Origin: Deltaproteobacteria bacterium
Lineage (GTDB): Bacteria; Desulfobacterota_D; UBA1144; Nemesobacterales; Nemesobacteraceae
Direction of reading: 5' to 3'
Length of the DNA: 39,587 bases
NCBI GenBank assembly: GCA_029262295.1
Contig: JAJCZR010000006.1
Coordinates: 1-39,587, forward strand
The notes under the pieces are model-generated. The model searched no databases, had not been told where the DNA came from, and saw only the letters and a list, made by a program, of their open reading frames with translations. The position numbers and the translations under genes were made by a program. Of this stretch, positions 6,982 to 15,676 are shown in pieces. The stretch's first letter is position 1. Every line of letters starts with the position of its first letter.

Positions 6982-8436
6982 ATGAACATTCAAAAAATAA
7001 CAAATGAGTTTCGGAAACAAACCATAGTTGTTATTGGGGATATAATGCTCGATAACTACATCTTTGGAGAAATTAAAAGAATTTCTCCTGAAGCCCCTGT
7101 GCCAGTTGTAAAATACAATAAAGAGACAGCGTTTCCAGGCGGGGCTGCAAATGTTGCATTAAATCTTGATAGCCTGGGTGCAAAAACTTTTATTATCGGA
7201 ACTATCGGCAAAGATAGTAGTGGAAAAAAAATATTAGCGCAACTTAAAAAATCCGGAATTAATACAAAATATATACTTGCAGACCCGGCAAAAACCACTA
7301 CTGTAAAAACGAGGATTGTTTCATCAAATCAGCAGGTTCTAAGAATCGATCACGAAGAAACAATTGATATAAACCCTAAAATTGAAAGTCAGATAATAAA
7401 ATCAATTAAAAGCACTTTAAAGAATTTAAGGCCAGATGCAGTAATTTTATCCGACTACAGAAAAGGGATACTTACCAACAAAATACTTTCTGAAACCATT
7501 AATATATGTAATAAAAGCAAAATATTTATTGGGGTTGATCCTAAAGGAAAAGACTTTTCAAAATACAAAGGTGTAAACCTTATAACACCGAACCAAAGTG
7601 AGGCTGAACTCTCAACAAACATAAATATTAAAGATGAAGCTTCACAAATAGATTGTATTAATAAAATTGTGAACCAGACAAAAGCTGATTGTGTTTTAAT
7701 TACAAAAGGTAAAAATGGAATTTCTTACAAAGAAAAAAAACAGAAGATTAAATCTATTGAAGCCATACAAAAAGATGTGTTTGACGTAACGGGAGCAGGC
7801 GACACATTTATAAGTAGTTTCATTCTTACTTACCTTTCAACAGGGTCTTATGATAAATCTGCTGAGTTTGCAAATAAGGCTGCGGCCGTTTCAGTTACAA
7901 AATTTGGTGCCTCAAAGATAACTCAAGCCGAGTTAATAGCAGTTGAAAACAAAATAGATAGTAAAATTCTCACTGCTGATGAACTTTCAAAAGTTATTCA
8001 TAAACAAAAAAAAAGTGGCAAAAAGGTTGTGTTTACTAATGGTTGCTTTGATCTTTTTCATCACGGACACCTTAGCATATTAGAGAAATCAAAAAAGCTG
8101 GGAGATATTCTTGTTGTGGCAATAAACAGTGACAACTCTGTTAAAAAACTTAAGGGAAAACAAAGACCTATTGTAAATGAAAAAAACAGATCAGCCCTCT
8201 TATCATCACTTGAATTTGTAAACTATGTGGTAGTGTTTGAAGAAAATACACCGCTTAAGCTAATTAAAAAAATCAAACCTGATGTAATTACGAAAGGTAA
8301 AGATTATAGTAAAGACAGTGTTGTTGGTGGAAAATATATCGAAAGTTATGGCGGAAGTGTTGAACTTATTCCACTTGAAAAAGGGTTTTCAACAACAGGT
8401 ATAGTAAAAAAAATTAAAGAAAACACCAAGAATTAA
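6982..8436 (+). CDS. hldE: Bifunctional heptose 7-phosphate kinase / heptose 1-phosphate adenylyltransferase (HldE)
   Basis: Two-domain cytoplasmic enzyme that makes ADP-heptose for the LPS inner core. The N-terminal half (about residues 1-320) is a PfkB/ribokinase-fold kinase: GGAANVALNLDSLGA near residue 53 and the anion hole/catalytic DVTGAGDTF near residue 265. The C-terminal half (about 345-484) is a nucleotidylyltransferase: FTNGCFDLFHHGHL carries HxGH, followed by VAINSDNSVKKLKG and STTGIVKKI. At 484 residues it has the length of the fused E. coli protein. It indicates an outer membrane with heptose-containing LPS. Its stop overlaps the stop of the convergent TPR lipoprotein gene in TTAA. 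Confidence 0.95.
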   Translation: MNIQKITNEFRKQTIVVIGDIMLDNYIFGEIKRISPEAPVPVVKYNKETAFPGGAANVALNLDSLGAKTFIIGTIGKDSSGKKILAQLKKSGINTKYILADPAKTTTVKTRIVSSNQQVLRIDHEETIDINPKIESQIIKSIKSTLKNLRPDAVILSDYRKGILTNKILSETINICNKSKIFIGVDPKGKDFSKYKGVNLITPNQSEAELSTNINIKDEASQIDCINKIVNQTKADCVLITKGKNGISYKEKKQKIKSIEAIQKDVFDVTGAGDTFISSFILTYLSTGSYDKSAEFANKAAAVSVTKFGASKITQAELIAVENKIDSKILTADELSKVIHKQKKSGKKVVFTNGCFDLFHHGHLSILEKSKKLGDILVVAINSDNSVKKLKGKQRPIVNEKNRSALLSSLEFVNYVVVFEENTPLKLIKKIKPDVITKGKDYSKDSVVGGKYIESYGGSVELIPLEKGFSTTGIVKKIKENTKN

Positions 8437-9215
8437 TTTGAATAAGAACAAACTGAGTCAATATGCTTTCTTGCATCCAGGCCCATTTTGGAATTTGGGG
8501 CAAGCTGCACAACCCTGCTAAAAGCACTACAGGCAGAAGGTTTATTTCCCTGCTTTAAATAAGCAAAACCAAGATTAAAAAAGGCTTCATCATATTGTGG
8601 GTAGCCTTCAATAGCAATTTTAAATTCCCTTATTGCATCCACTTCATTCCCTAGCGATAGGTGCATCTTGCCAAGCTCATTGTGCGTGTAAACAAGAAGT
8701 GGATTGATTTCCAAAGACCTATTGTAATAACTTTTGGCTTTGTTTATATCGCCCTGCATAAAATAAGCCGTACCAAGATTGGTAAGTGCTTTATCCCTAT
8801 CTTCATAAAGTGGGTCACTAGCTGCCTTCTGGCAGTATTTAATAGCACTTTGTGGCTTATTTGTTTTAATGTAGAGTCCGCATAAATTAAAATTTGCAAC
8901 AAGGTAATCATCATCAAGATCAAGCGATTTTTCATAAAGTTCTTCTGCTTGAACATAATCTTTAAGACCATAATAAATTATTCCCTTTATAAGATAAACT
9001 TCAGGATCTCTCTTAGAACGTTGTCTTGCCTCTTCAATATCTTCAAGCGCCTGTTTATAATTACCTCTTCTATATGAGGCTATAGCAAGTGATTTTTGGT
9101 TTTGAACATACTTTTCCCAGTCTTTTACTTCACCTCTGGGAGTACTGGATTTTGAGCCACATGAAATGAAAAGAAAGCAAACAATAAGCAATGTTGTAGA
9201 AAAATATTTAATCAT
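8433..9215 (-). CDS. TPR-repeat lipoprotein (PilF/PilW-like)
   Basis: 260-residue lipoprotein. The N-terminus is a signal sequence with lipobox FISC-G (Cys about residue 19), followed by about six tetratricopeptide repeats (for example ASYRRGNYKQALEDIEEA, KALTNLGTAYFMQGDINKA and AFFNLGFAYLKQGNKPSA). It resembles the outer-membrane pilotin-like TPR lipoproteins PilF/PilW, but no type IV pilus gene is near, so the role is open. The start is ATG at 9215, which shares its A with the TGA stop of the upstream kinase gene (TGATG), implying translational coupling; a TTG one codon earlier is less likely. It is the last gene of the leftward run. Confidence 0.8.
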   Translation of the reverse strand: MIKYFSTTLLIVCFLFISCGSKSSTPRGEVKDWEKYVQNQKSLAIASYRRGNYKQALEDIEEARQRSKRDPEVYLIKGIIYYGLKDYVQAEELYEKSLDLDDDYLVANFNLCGLYIKTNKPQSAIKYCQKAASDPLYEDRDKALTNLGTAYFMQGDINKAKSYYNRSLEINPLLVYTHNELGKMHLSLGNEVDAIREFKIAIEGYPQYDEAFFNLGFAYLKQGNKPSACSAFSRVVQLAPNSKMGLDARKHIDSVCSYSN

Positions 9216-10135
9216 CAATCCATATTTGAAAGTTTCATAAATGCCTGAAGCCTTGTGTCAACTTCATGATTCTTAAGCTCAGAAAGCCTGTTAACACTAA
9301 AGTCTTCCACAGTAAAAGAAGCCAAAACACTTCCGTAAACAACTGCTTTTTTAAAATCTTTTTCTAAATTTTGTTTATCGGTTCCAATAGTCTGGTCTGA
9401 AGAAATAAAACCCATAAAACCACCGGCAAAAGTGTCGCCAGCCCCGGTGGGGTCAAAAACTTTTTCAAGTGGATAGCTAGGGGCAAAAAATATTCCTTCA
9501 TCAGAAAACATAAGTGCTCCATATTCACCCCTTTTCACAATTAACCTTTCGGGCCCCATATTCATAATTTTTCTTGCAGCATTGGTTATTAATGGTTCTC
9601 CGGAAAGCTCTCTTGCTTCCGAATCATTTATCATAAGTATATTAACCCTTGAAATTATTTCCTTTAATTCAGATAGTTTATTTTCAATCCAAAAATTCAT
9701 TGTATCACAGGCAACTAATTTAGGAGAATTCATCTGGTCAAGCACTTTTAGCTGTAAAGACGGATCAATATTCGCAAGGAACACATGATCAATATTCCTG
9801 TATTCATCAGAAAGCTCAGGATCAAAAGTCTCAAAAACATTTAGGCGTGTATCAAGGGTTTTAGGATCACCAAGATCATAGCCGTATTTTCCCTGCCACC
9901 TGAATGTCTCACCCTTTTCTTTTACTATTCCCCCAGTATCAATTCCCTTTGAATCAAACATATCAAGATGCTTTTTGGGAAAATCTTCGCCAACAACAGC
10001 AACAATATGAACATCAGTAAATGTGCTTGCGGCAAGGGAAAAATATGATGCAGAACCACCTAAAACAGAGTCTGCATTACCAAAAGGGGTTTCAACTGTA
10101 TCCAAAGCTACTGAACCAACAACTAATACACTCAT
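9215..10135 (-). CDS. PfkB-family sugar/nucleoside kinase linked to mtnP
   Basis: 306-residue ribokinase-fold kinase. GGSASYFSLAA near residue 30 is the substrate-binding GG motif; NDSEA and FDPTGAGDTFAGGF (around residue 225) supply the ATP site and catalytic Asp. Substrate cannot be read from sequence. It starts in a TGATG overlap with mtnP, so the two are translationally coupled. MtnP releases 5-methylthioribose 1-phosphate, or ribose 1-phosphate if it accepts other nucleosides. A ribose 1-phosphate kinase of this family is known from archaea, so a kinase for a ribose-1-phosphate-type sugar is a reasonable inference; adenosine kinase is an alternative. Confidence 0.82.
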   Translation of the reverse strand: MSVLVVGSVALDTVETPFGNADSVLGGSASYFSLAASTFTDVHIVAVVGEDFPKKHLDMFDSKGIDTGGIVKEKGETFRWQGKYGYDLGDPKTLDTRLNVFETFDPELSDEYRNIDHVFLANIDPSLQLKVLDQMNSPKLVACDTMNFWIENKLSELKEIISRVNILMINDSEARELSGEPLITNAARKIMNMGPERLIVKRGEYGALMFSDEGIFFAPSYPLEKVFDPTGAGDTFAGGFMGFISSDQTIGTDKQNLEKDFKKAVVYGSVLASFTVEDFSVNRLSELKNHEVDTRLQAFMKLSNMD

Positions 10136-10989
10136 CAAATATACCTTTCCACTAAAATATTGAGTTTTTTCTTAACTTCATCAGAAATACTTTCTTTTTG
10201 GGTAATTAACGAATATTTAAGTGCATCATGGCAAACGCAGCTTCTACTACCCGGAATAATCGAAATTACCTTTTTAATAACTTTTTTTGCCATCTCCACA
10301 TTTTTATTAAGTGTCTCTATCACATCTTCCACAGTAACATCATCATGATCACTATGCCAACAATCATAATCAGTGGTTAAGGCAAGTGTAGAATAGCAAA
10401 TCTCTGCTTCCCTTGCAAGTTTGGCCTCAGGCATATTTGTCATACCAATTACATCCACTCCCCAATTTCTATATAGCTCACTCTCTGCCCTTGTTGAAAA
10501 CTGGGGACCTTCCATACAAATGTAGATGCCGCCATTATGTACAACTGCCCCGCAGTCGTAAGAGGCCTTTGAAAGGCATCCTGCAAGAACACTACAAACC
10601 GGATCAGCCATTGAGACATGGGCTACAATGCCATCTCCAAAAAATGTGGAGACCCGTTTTTTAGTATTATCTATAAACTGATCAGGAATAAATAAATGAC
10701 CAGGTTTAATCTCTTCTTTCATACTACCAACTGCACTAACAGAAATAATCCACTCTGCCCCAAGTTTTTTCATTGCATAGATATTTGCCCTGAAATTGAT
10801 CTCAGAAGGCATGATTGTATGCCCTTTTCCATGGCGTGGAAGAAATAAAAGGTTCACATCATCTAAAACACCTTTTACGAGTCTATCAGATGGCTTACCC
10901 CAGGGGGTATCAACTTCAATTTGTTCAATATCAGTTACCCCATCAATTTCATATAAGCCGCTTCCACCAATAATTCCAATAGTTTTCAA
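10135..10989 (-). CDS. mtnP: S-methyl-5'-thioadenosine phosphorylase (MTAP)
   Basis: Cleaves methylthioadenosine with phosphate to adenine and 5-methylthioribose 1-phosphate, salvaging the by-product of polyamine synthesis. Motifs of the PNP/MTAP family II fold: IGIIGGSGLYEI at the N-terminus, LPRHGKGH near residue 50, INFRANIYAMK, the CMEGPQFSTRAESE loop, VIGMTNMPEAKLARE with the substrate Met, and TTDYDCWH. The 284 residues are normal. The start is TTG at 10989: GAGGAG lies eight bases upstream and an in-frame TGA comes immediately before, so no longer ATG start is possible. It is coupled to the PfkB kinase downstream. Confidence 0.93.
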   Translation of the reverse strand: MKTIGIIGGSGLYEIDGVTDIEQIEVDTPWGKPSDRLVKGVLDDVNLLFLPRHGKGHTIMPSEINFRANIYAMKKLGAEWIISVSAVGSMKEEIKPGHLFIPDQFIDNTKKRVSTFFGDGIVAHVSMADPVCSVLAGCLSKASYDCGAVVHNGGIYICMEGPQFSTRAESELYRNWGVDVIGMTNMPEAKLAREAEICYSTLALTTDYDCWHSDHDDVTVEDVIETLNKNVEMAKKVIKKVISIIPGSRSCVCHDALKYSLITQKESISDEVKKKLNILVERYI

Positions 10990-11046
10990 CCTTCATACTC
11001 CTCTTTAAAAACCTTTCATAAACTATCTAAAACATATATTTTTCTT

Positions 11047-12009
11047 TTAAGAATAAATATCTATATTCTTTCCGATTTTATTTTCTTTTGCAATTTTATA
11101 AATATGCGAAGCAATGGCTACATCTTCAATAGCAATCCCTATTGACTTAAAAAGAGTAATATCATCTTCACTTTCCCTGGCATTAACTTTTTGTGAAACT
11201 ATGTCTTTAAGCTCAACAAACTGATCCCAATATATTCTGCCTCTATCTATTAGTTGTAAAAATTCACCTGCCTCAAGCTTTGACTGCTCAATATCTTCAA
11301 CAACTATTATTGATGATTTTGTAATAGTTTTTTCATCAATCTCGCTTTTAAATAAGAAGTTTCCTCCAATTGCACTTATATGAATTCCTTTCTCAAGATT
11401 TTCTCCATCAAACACAGGCTCTTTTGAGGTTGTGCAGGTTATGACAATATCTGCATTATCAATTGCCTCTTCAGTAGAATTAACACTTTTAATTTCAGCA
11501 TTAACAAATGCGCTTATACTTTCAGAAAATGACTCTCTGTTTTCCTTTTTTCTACTATAAATTTTTACCTTTTCTAAATCCCTGACTTTACTCAGTGCAA
11601 GAAGCTGACCTTCAGCCTGAAAGCCAGTTCCGAAAACAGCTGCCGTTTTACTACTTTTTTTAGACATATACTTAGCTGCAACACCTGAGACAGCTCCAGT
11701 TCTTATCATTCCCATATAATTTGCATCCATAATTGAGAGAAGCTCACCTGTTTCTATCTCATGAAGAAAAACCCTGAAGGTAAATCCATTTTTAGAACTT
11801 ACATAAGCCTTGTATCCCATATACCCCAAATAAGGAAGGGAAGCTGCCATATAATGAAACATTGTTTTTTTATTTTTAAGCCTTTCACGCGGATGGTTAA
11901 TAATGTCGTTACTTTGAGATTGTGTTGAAAAAAGTTTCTCAATCTCAAGGAGAGCATCATCTATTGATAAAATATTCTTTACATCTTCTTCATTCAAATA
12001 TAAAACCAT
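11047..12009 (-). CDS. Ornithine cyclodeaminase / mu-crystallin family oxidoreductase
   Basis: 320-residue NAD(P)-dependent enzyme of the ornithine cyclodeaminase/mu-crystallin family, which includes alanine dehydrogenases and ketimine reductases. Seen: an N-terminal segment with HYMAASLPYLGYMGYKAY, a nucleotide-binding AVFGTGFQAEGQ motif near residue 130, RTGAVSGVAAKYM, and HISAIGGNF near residue 210. The choice between lyase and dehydrogenase activity cannot be made. It follows rsmG by nine bases and precedes mtnP by 57 bases, so it probably belongs to the same long transcript, without an obvious functional link. Confidence 0.85.
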   Translation of the reverse strand: MVLYLNEEDVKNILSIDDALLEIEKLFSTQSQSNDIINHPRERLKNKKTMFHYMAASLPYLGYMGYKAYVSSKNGFTFRVFLHEIETGELLSIMDANYMGMIRTGAVSGVAAKYMSKKSSKTAAVFGTGFQAEGQLLALSKVRDLEKVKIYSRKKENRESFSESISAFVNAEIKSVNSTEEAIDNADIVITCTTSKEPVFDGENLEKGIHISAIGGNFLFKSEIDEKTITKSSIIVVEDIEQSKLEAGEFLQLIDRGRIYWDQFVELKDIVSQKVNARESEDDITLFKSIGIAIEDVAIASHIYKIAKENKIGKNIDIYS

Positions 12010-12018
12010 AATAAATGA

Positions 12019-12660
12019 TTATCCTTGTTCTAAACTAAATGTGAGTATTGACCTTCTGTCACCTGAGAATGGCAGGTTAAACTCTTCAAGTTCTTTCAAA
12101 TCAAAGTTATTGTTATTCAGTTCACGGAGTTCTTCATTAAAATTAGAAGACTTCATGATAATCACTTTTCCCTCTTTTTTTAAATAAGGCCTTGATAAAG
12201 AAAGAAGATAATCTATTTTGCCTACTGCCCTGAAAACTACACAATCAAAATCACTTGATATTTCATCCCGGGCTTTCTCAGCTCTTGTGCAAACTATTTT
12301 GAGTTGCGGTAATTCCAGTATTCTTTTAACTTCATTTAGAAACACAGTCTTTTTTTCTACTGATTCAATCAGGGTCATGTTGAGTGTTTTGTCAAAAATA
12401 ACAAGTGGTATCCCGGGGAAACCTGCACCAGATCCAATATCCAAAACCTTTGAGTTTTGATTTACTAATTTTGCAACTGTAAGGGAATCTATAAAATGCT
12501 TTAAAACAATCTCTTTATCATCAAGAATTGTGGTAAGATTAATTTTTTTACCCCACTTTTTAATGAGGCTCATATAAACCATAAATTCCCTGGTTTTAAT
12601 ATCATTAATATCAAGGCCAATCTGCTTTAGCCCATCTTTAAGATAGCACTCATTATTCAT
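12019..12660 (-). CDS. rsmG: 16S rRNA m7G527 methyltransferase (RsmG/GidB)
   Basis: SAM-dependent methyltransferase that modifies G527 in the 16S rRNA 530 loop; loss gives low-level streptomycin resistance in other bacteria. The N-terminal helical part (KKWGKKINLT) is followed by the SAM motif VLDIGSGAGFPGIPL near residue 67, the family signature LIESVEKKTVFLNEV, and VFRAVGKI. The start is ATG at 12660, two bases after the SNase stop and giving 213 residues as expected; a longer reading from 12735 would overlap the preceding gene by over 70 bases. No gidA or parAB is adjacent, unlike the common arrangement. Confidence 0.93.
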   Translation of the reverse strand: MNNECYLKDGLKQIGLDINDIKTREFMVYMSLIKKWGKKINLTTILDDKEIVLKHFIDSLTVAKLVNQNSKVLDIGSGAGFPGIPLVIFDKTLNMTLIESVEKKTVFLNEVKRILELPQLKIVCTRAEKARDEISSDFDCVVFRAVGKIDYLLSLSRPYLKKEGKVIIMKSSNFNEELRELNNNNFDLKELEEFNLPFSGDRRSILTFSLEQG

Positions 12661-12661
12661 T

Positions 12662-13453
12662 TCAAATTTTTCTAATAGAAATGGGGTGATAAACTTTAAT
12701 TTGAGTTCTGCCCCTGTACACCGAAACCTTGCCAATAACTTCGACCAATTGTCCTAAAAAATAGTCTTCCGGTTTAATTTTAAAATGTTTGAAGCTCTCA
12801 AGGTTATCCTTAAAAATTACAATATCCAGATCATCATCCATTTTTAGAACAACAACTTTTTTATTCACTTTTGTATCACTTACCTTTCCCTGCACAACAA
12901 CTTTTTGATCAAGATACCTTCTAGCACTTATGGGTTTAATTACAAACTGATTATTATCTTTTGGATATTCAAATGATTTTGGGTTACCCCATATTCCTTT
13001 CCTGGCTTTTTTCGCTTGAGACTCAGCCTTTAAAAGCTGCTGGTTATACTTTATCTGCTCTTTAAAGATAAAAGACCTTCCGAGCCCCATTTCCAATATT
13101 TTCTCATTTACAAGTTCATCATCCTTGAAGACATAAGCCAGGATCCTTCCATATTGATCAAACTTTTCATTTCCATATTCAAAACGTACAGTCTTGTTTT
13201 CAATCAGGGCTGCAAGATAGTCTTTTGCTTTATTTGCAAAAGGTTCTCCCGGCCCGGCTTCAGTTAAAATTTCAGGGGTATTAATTCCAAGCATTCTTAT
13301 CCTTGATCGATACTCATCATCAATGGTAAAAGTATCACCATCAATTACATCCAAAACCCTAAATCCATTGCTATTTTTTGAAATTACATCGGAGTTACAG
13401 GCAGTTAGAAACAGAAATAACAAAAGCGATATTAATTTATACTTCATTTTCAT
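12662..13453 (-). CDS. Staphylococcal nuclease-like lipoprotein with C-terminal OB-like domain
   Basis: 263-residue exported nuclease. The signal sequence ends in a lipobox (LFLTAC, Cys about residue 19), so it is probably membrane-anchored. The SNase domain spans about residues 30-165. The catalytic set is present: VIDGDTF (Ca-binding Asp), RIRMLGINTPE (Arg and general-base Glu) and QYGRILAY (second Arg). A C-terminal stretch (VVVQGKVSDTKVNKKVVVLKM and on) looks like a second OB-fold. The start at 13453 has AAGGAG about 12 bases upstream and overlaps the trmI end by 17 bases. It may scavenge or degrade external nucleic acid; its place between two RNA methyltransferase genes is unusual. Confidence 0.87.
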   Translation of the reverse strand: MKMKYKLISLLLFLFLTACNSDVISKNSNGFRVLDVIDGDTFTIDDEYRSRIRMLGINTPEILTEAGPGEPFANKAKDYLAALIENKTVRFEYGNEKFDQYGRILAYVFKDDELVNEKILEMGLGRSFIFKEQIKYNQQLLKAESQAKKARKGIWGNPKSFEYPKDNNQFVIKPISARRYLDQKVVVQGKVSDTKVNKKVVVLKMDDDLDIVIFKDNLESFKHFKIKPEDYFLGQLVEVIGKVSVYRGRTQIKVYHPISIRKI

Positions 13454-14225
13454 CTATTGATTTTTCTCCTTTTCTTGCAAAAGTTAAAAACCCTGTATGG
13501 CCCACCATTTTATTTCTTGGCCTGGTTTTGCCAGGTTTTACTTGATAATATCTAAGGATAAGTTCAAGTGTTTCAATATTCACAAAACCGTTTCTTTCAA
13601 GCGACTCAGCTGTTTTCTCAACTTGATTGTATGTGGGTGAGATGCTGGCAATCTGCCCTCCACCTTTAAGTGCCTTATAAGCTGAAGGAATTCCATACCA
13701 CGGAGAAGGAAGATCAATTATCACTGCATCCACTTCAGTTTCTTTAAACCCATCCCTTGCATCGCCGCAGTTAAACTCAACATAATCAAGAAGGCCTGCT
13801 TGTTCAATATTATGCTTTGCATTAGTGATAAACTGCTGTCTTTTCTCGTAGGTAAATATCTTTCCTTCCGGCGATACAGCATTGGCAAGGGCTATTGTGA
13901 GTGCACCAGATCCAATGCCAGTTTCAATTACCCTGCTCGATGATTTCAATCCAGTTTTAAAAATAATAAATGCTGCATCCTTTGGATAAACAATCTGGGT
14001 AAGCCTCCTTACTTTCATAAGTTTGTCTTCAACAGTGGGATCAAGAAGAAAAAAATCGCTTCCAAGTTTTGAAGTAATTCTATCACCCCAGTTTTTTCCA
14101 ACGGCATCTTCAAGATCAATTATCCCAAGATGTGAGCTAAAGGTTTTTCCTTCACTTATACTCACTAAAAAGGTTTTATCATCAGGGGAGAGCAAGAGTA
14201 CGGTATCTTGTAATTTAATTTTCAT
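13437..14225 (-). CDS. trmI: tRNA (adenine-N1)-methyltransferase, TrmI family
   Basis: SAM-dependent enzyme of the TrmI/Trm61 family, expected to make m1A58 in the tRNA T-loop. After an N-terminal beta domain (GKTFSSHLGIIDLEDAVGKNWG), it shows RRLTQIVYPKDAAFII, the SAM site VIETGIGSGALTIALA near residue 110, TYEKR, and catalytic-region VIIDLPSPW. The end HTGFLTFARK is typical. The start at 14225 (MKIKLQDTVLLLS) is chosen because family members begin this way; it lies 11 bases inside the end of the MFS gene, consistent with coupling. An ATG-like longer form to 14288 would add a segment unlike the family. Confidence 0.92.
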   Translation of the reverse strand: MKIKLQDTVLLLSPDDKTFLVSISEGKTFSSHLGIIDLEDAVGKNWGDRITSKLGSDFFLLDPTVEDKLMKVRRLTQIVYPKDAAFIIFKTGLKSSSRVIETGIGSGALTIALANAVSPEGKIFTYEKRQQFITNAKHNIEQAGLLDYVEFNCGDARDGFKETEVDAVIIDLPSPWYGIPSAYKALKGGGQIASISPTYNQVEKTAESLERNGFVNIETLELILRYYQVKPGKTRPRNKMVGHTGFLTFARKGEKSIDENEV

Positions 14226-15390
14226 TTGATTTAGTTTCAACATTAACAAATCTGGAAAATAAGAATAATACAAATCCAATAAAAACAAAAATTCCGGTAA
14301 TTAAATACATTGCCCTAAAACCCTGGTCCCTTGCAATTATTCCAAGTCCAAAAGCAAGCATATTTATTCCAAAGCTAAAAGACATATTGAAAACCCCCAT
14401 TGCTTTTCCCCTTTCGTCATCAAAAGCAAGGTCAATTATCATGGCACTCATTGCCGGATAAAGCATCCCATAGCCAAGACTAAATAGAAAAGATACAAAT
14501 ATCGCACTATAAAGATCACTTATAAACCAAACCGACATTAAAGATATTGCCATAAGAAGCATACTTGGCACACCCACTTTTTTTCTGTCAAAAATATCAG
14601 ACAGCCTGCCACCAAAAACCCTCACCAATATTACTGTGATTGAGTATGTTAAAAAGAAAGCGCTGACATTAATTTTCTCACTATCAAGAAATGCAGCAAA
14701 AAAATTAAGCATTGATCCAAGACCACCTGCAATAATGAGGTTTATTAAAAGTATTGGGGAAAATCTTTTGGAAAAAACTATTTTGAAAAAGCCTTTAAAA
14801 AAACTTTCTTTTGAATACTGAAATTTCCCATCTTTTGAAAAATACGAAAGTAAAAATGATATAAGGCTAAATATGGATGCATATATAAAGAAAGCCCTGT
14901 AACTTAAATTATCTATTATAAATTCACCAAGTGATGGGCCAATAGCGTATGAGGCAATTGTGAAAGCACCAAATATTCCAAGCCCGTATGCCCTTATTTG
15001 TTTTGGTACAAAATCCGACACTGATGTGGCTGCAGTAGTAAAAGAAAAGGCAAAAGCAACTCCCTGAACAAGCCTTAATAAATATATTTTATAATCAAGC
15101 TCAGTTATAAAGATAAAAGAAGCTGAACTTAAAAACATAAGCAGATATCCGAACAGCAAAAAATTTTTTCTACCAAATTTATCAATCAGATAAGACACAA
15201 GTGGCACTGTGAGTAGTGAAGTAATCCCAAATGAGCCCATGATATAGCCAATTTGGGCTTCGTCCCCACCCAATCCCCGAATAAACAAAGGCAAAAGGAA
15301 AAATGATGAGAAATTACAAAAGAAAAAGAAATTGGATAGTGTTAGTAGTGAAAAGTTTTTAAACTGCTCTTTGTCTAGGCCTGAAATCAT
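14215..15390 (-). CDS. Major facilitator superfamily transporter
   Basis: 391-residue inner-membrane protein with about 12 hydrophobic segments in two halves. The first begins with LLTLSNFFFFCNFSSFFLLP. The MFS loop motif is YLIDKFGRKNFLL near residue 65, with a second-half counterpart GGRLSDIFDRKKVG near residue 270. The closest look is to drug/sugar efflux (YfcJ/Bcr-like) MFS proteins, but the substrate is unknown. It is first in the leftward run and is divergent from the tRNA genes. No strong ribosome-binding site is visible before 15390. Confidence 0.85.
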   Translation of the reverse strand: MISGLDKEQFKNFSLLTLSNFFFFCNFSSFFLLPLFIRGLGGDEAQIGYIMGSFGITSLLTVPLVSYLIDKFGRKNFLLFGYLLMFLSSASFIFITELDYKIYLLRLVQGVAFAFSFTTAATSVSDFVPKQIRAYGLGIFGAFTIASYAIGPSLGEFIIDNLSYRAFFIYASIFSLISFLLSYFSKDGKFQYSKESFFKGFFKIVFSKRFSPILLINLIIAGGLGSMLNFFAAFLDSEKINVSAFFLTYSITVILVRVFGGRLSDIFDRKKVGVPSMLLMAISLMSVWFISDLYSAIFVSFLFSLGYGMLYPAMSAMIIDLAFDDERGKAMGVFNMSFSFGINMLAFGLGIIARDQGFRAMYLITGIFVFIGFVLFLFSRFVNVETKSNEN

Positions 15391-15469
15391 TAGAAATACT
15401 ATAAAAAGGTTGGATAACGCTATAAGTTTCCATACTTTATTTATGTTGTAAAATCAGGGAATTTTTATC

Positions 15470-15497
15470 TTTACATACATCTTTCGCATGATATATT
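15470..15497 (+). promoter_or_regulatory. Promoter of the tRNA-Lys/tRNA-Glu pair
   Basis: TTTACA (15470-15475), a 16-base spacer and TATATT (15492-15497) predict a start near 15504, ten bases before the tRNA-Lys 5' end. This spacing is usual for a tRNA transcript. Confidence 0.55.
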
Positions 15498-15513
15498 AAC
15501 TGCTCAACATTTT

Positions 15514-15586
15514 GAGCCGTTAGCTCAGTTGGTAGAGCAACTGCCTTTTAAGCAGTGGGTCACAGGTTCGAATCCTGTACGGCTCA
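15514..15586 (+). tRNA. tRNA-Lys (TTT)
   Basis: 73-base tRNA with a complete cloverleaf: acceptor GAGCCGT (15514-15520) pairs with ACGGCTC (15579-15585), discriminator A. D arm GCTC/GAGC, anticodon stem ACTGC/GCAGT, loop CTTTTAA with anticodon TTT at 15547-15549, T arm ACAGG-TTCGAAT-CCTGT. No CCA is encoded. It is separated by 12 bases from tRNA-Glu and probably co-transcribed with it. Confidence 0.98.
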
Positions 15587-15598
15587 TACCCAAACAAC

Positions 15599-15676
15599 GT
15601 CCCCGTCGTCTAGCTTGGCCCAGGACATCGGCCTTTCACGCCGGTAACAGGGGTTCAAATCCCCTCGGGGACGCCA
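15599..15676 (+). tRNA. tRNA-Glu (TTC)
   Basis: Acceptor GTCCCCG (15599-15605) pairs with CGGGGAC (15666-15672); discriminator G is followed by an encoded CCA (15674-15676). Anticodon stem CGGC/GCCG, loop CTTTCAC with anticodon TTC at 15635-15637, T arm GGGGT-TCAAAT-CCCCT. A run of five T follows shortly after. The neighbouring tRNA-Lys lacks an encoded CCA, so the genome mixes both kinds. Confidence 0.98.
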
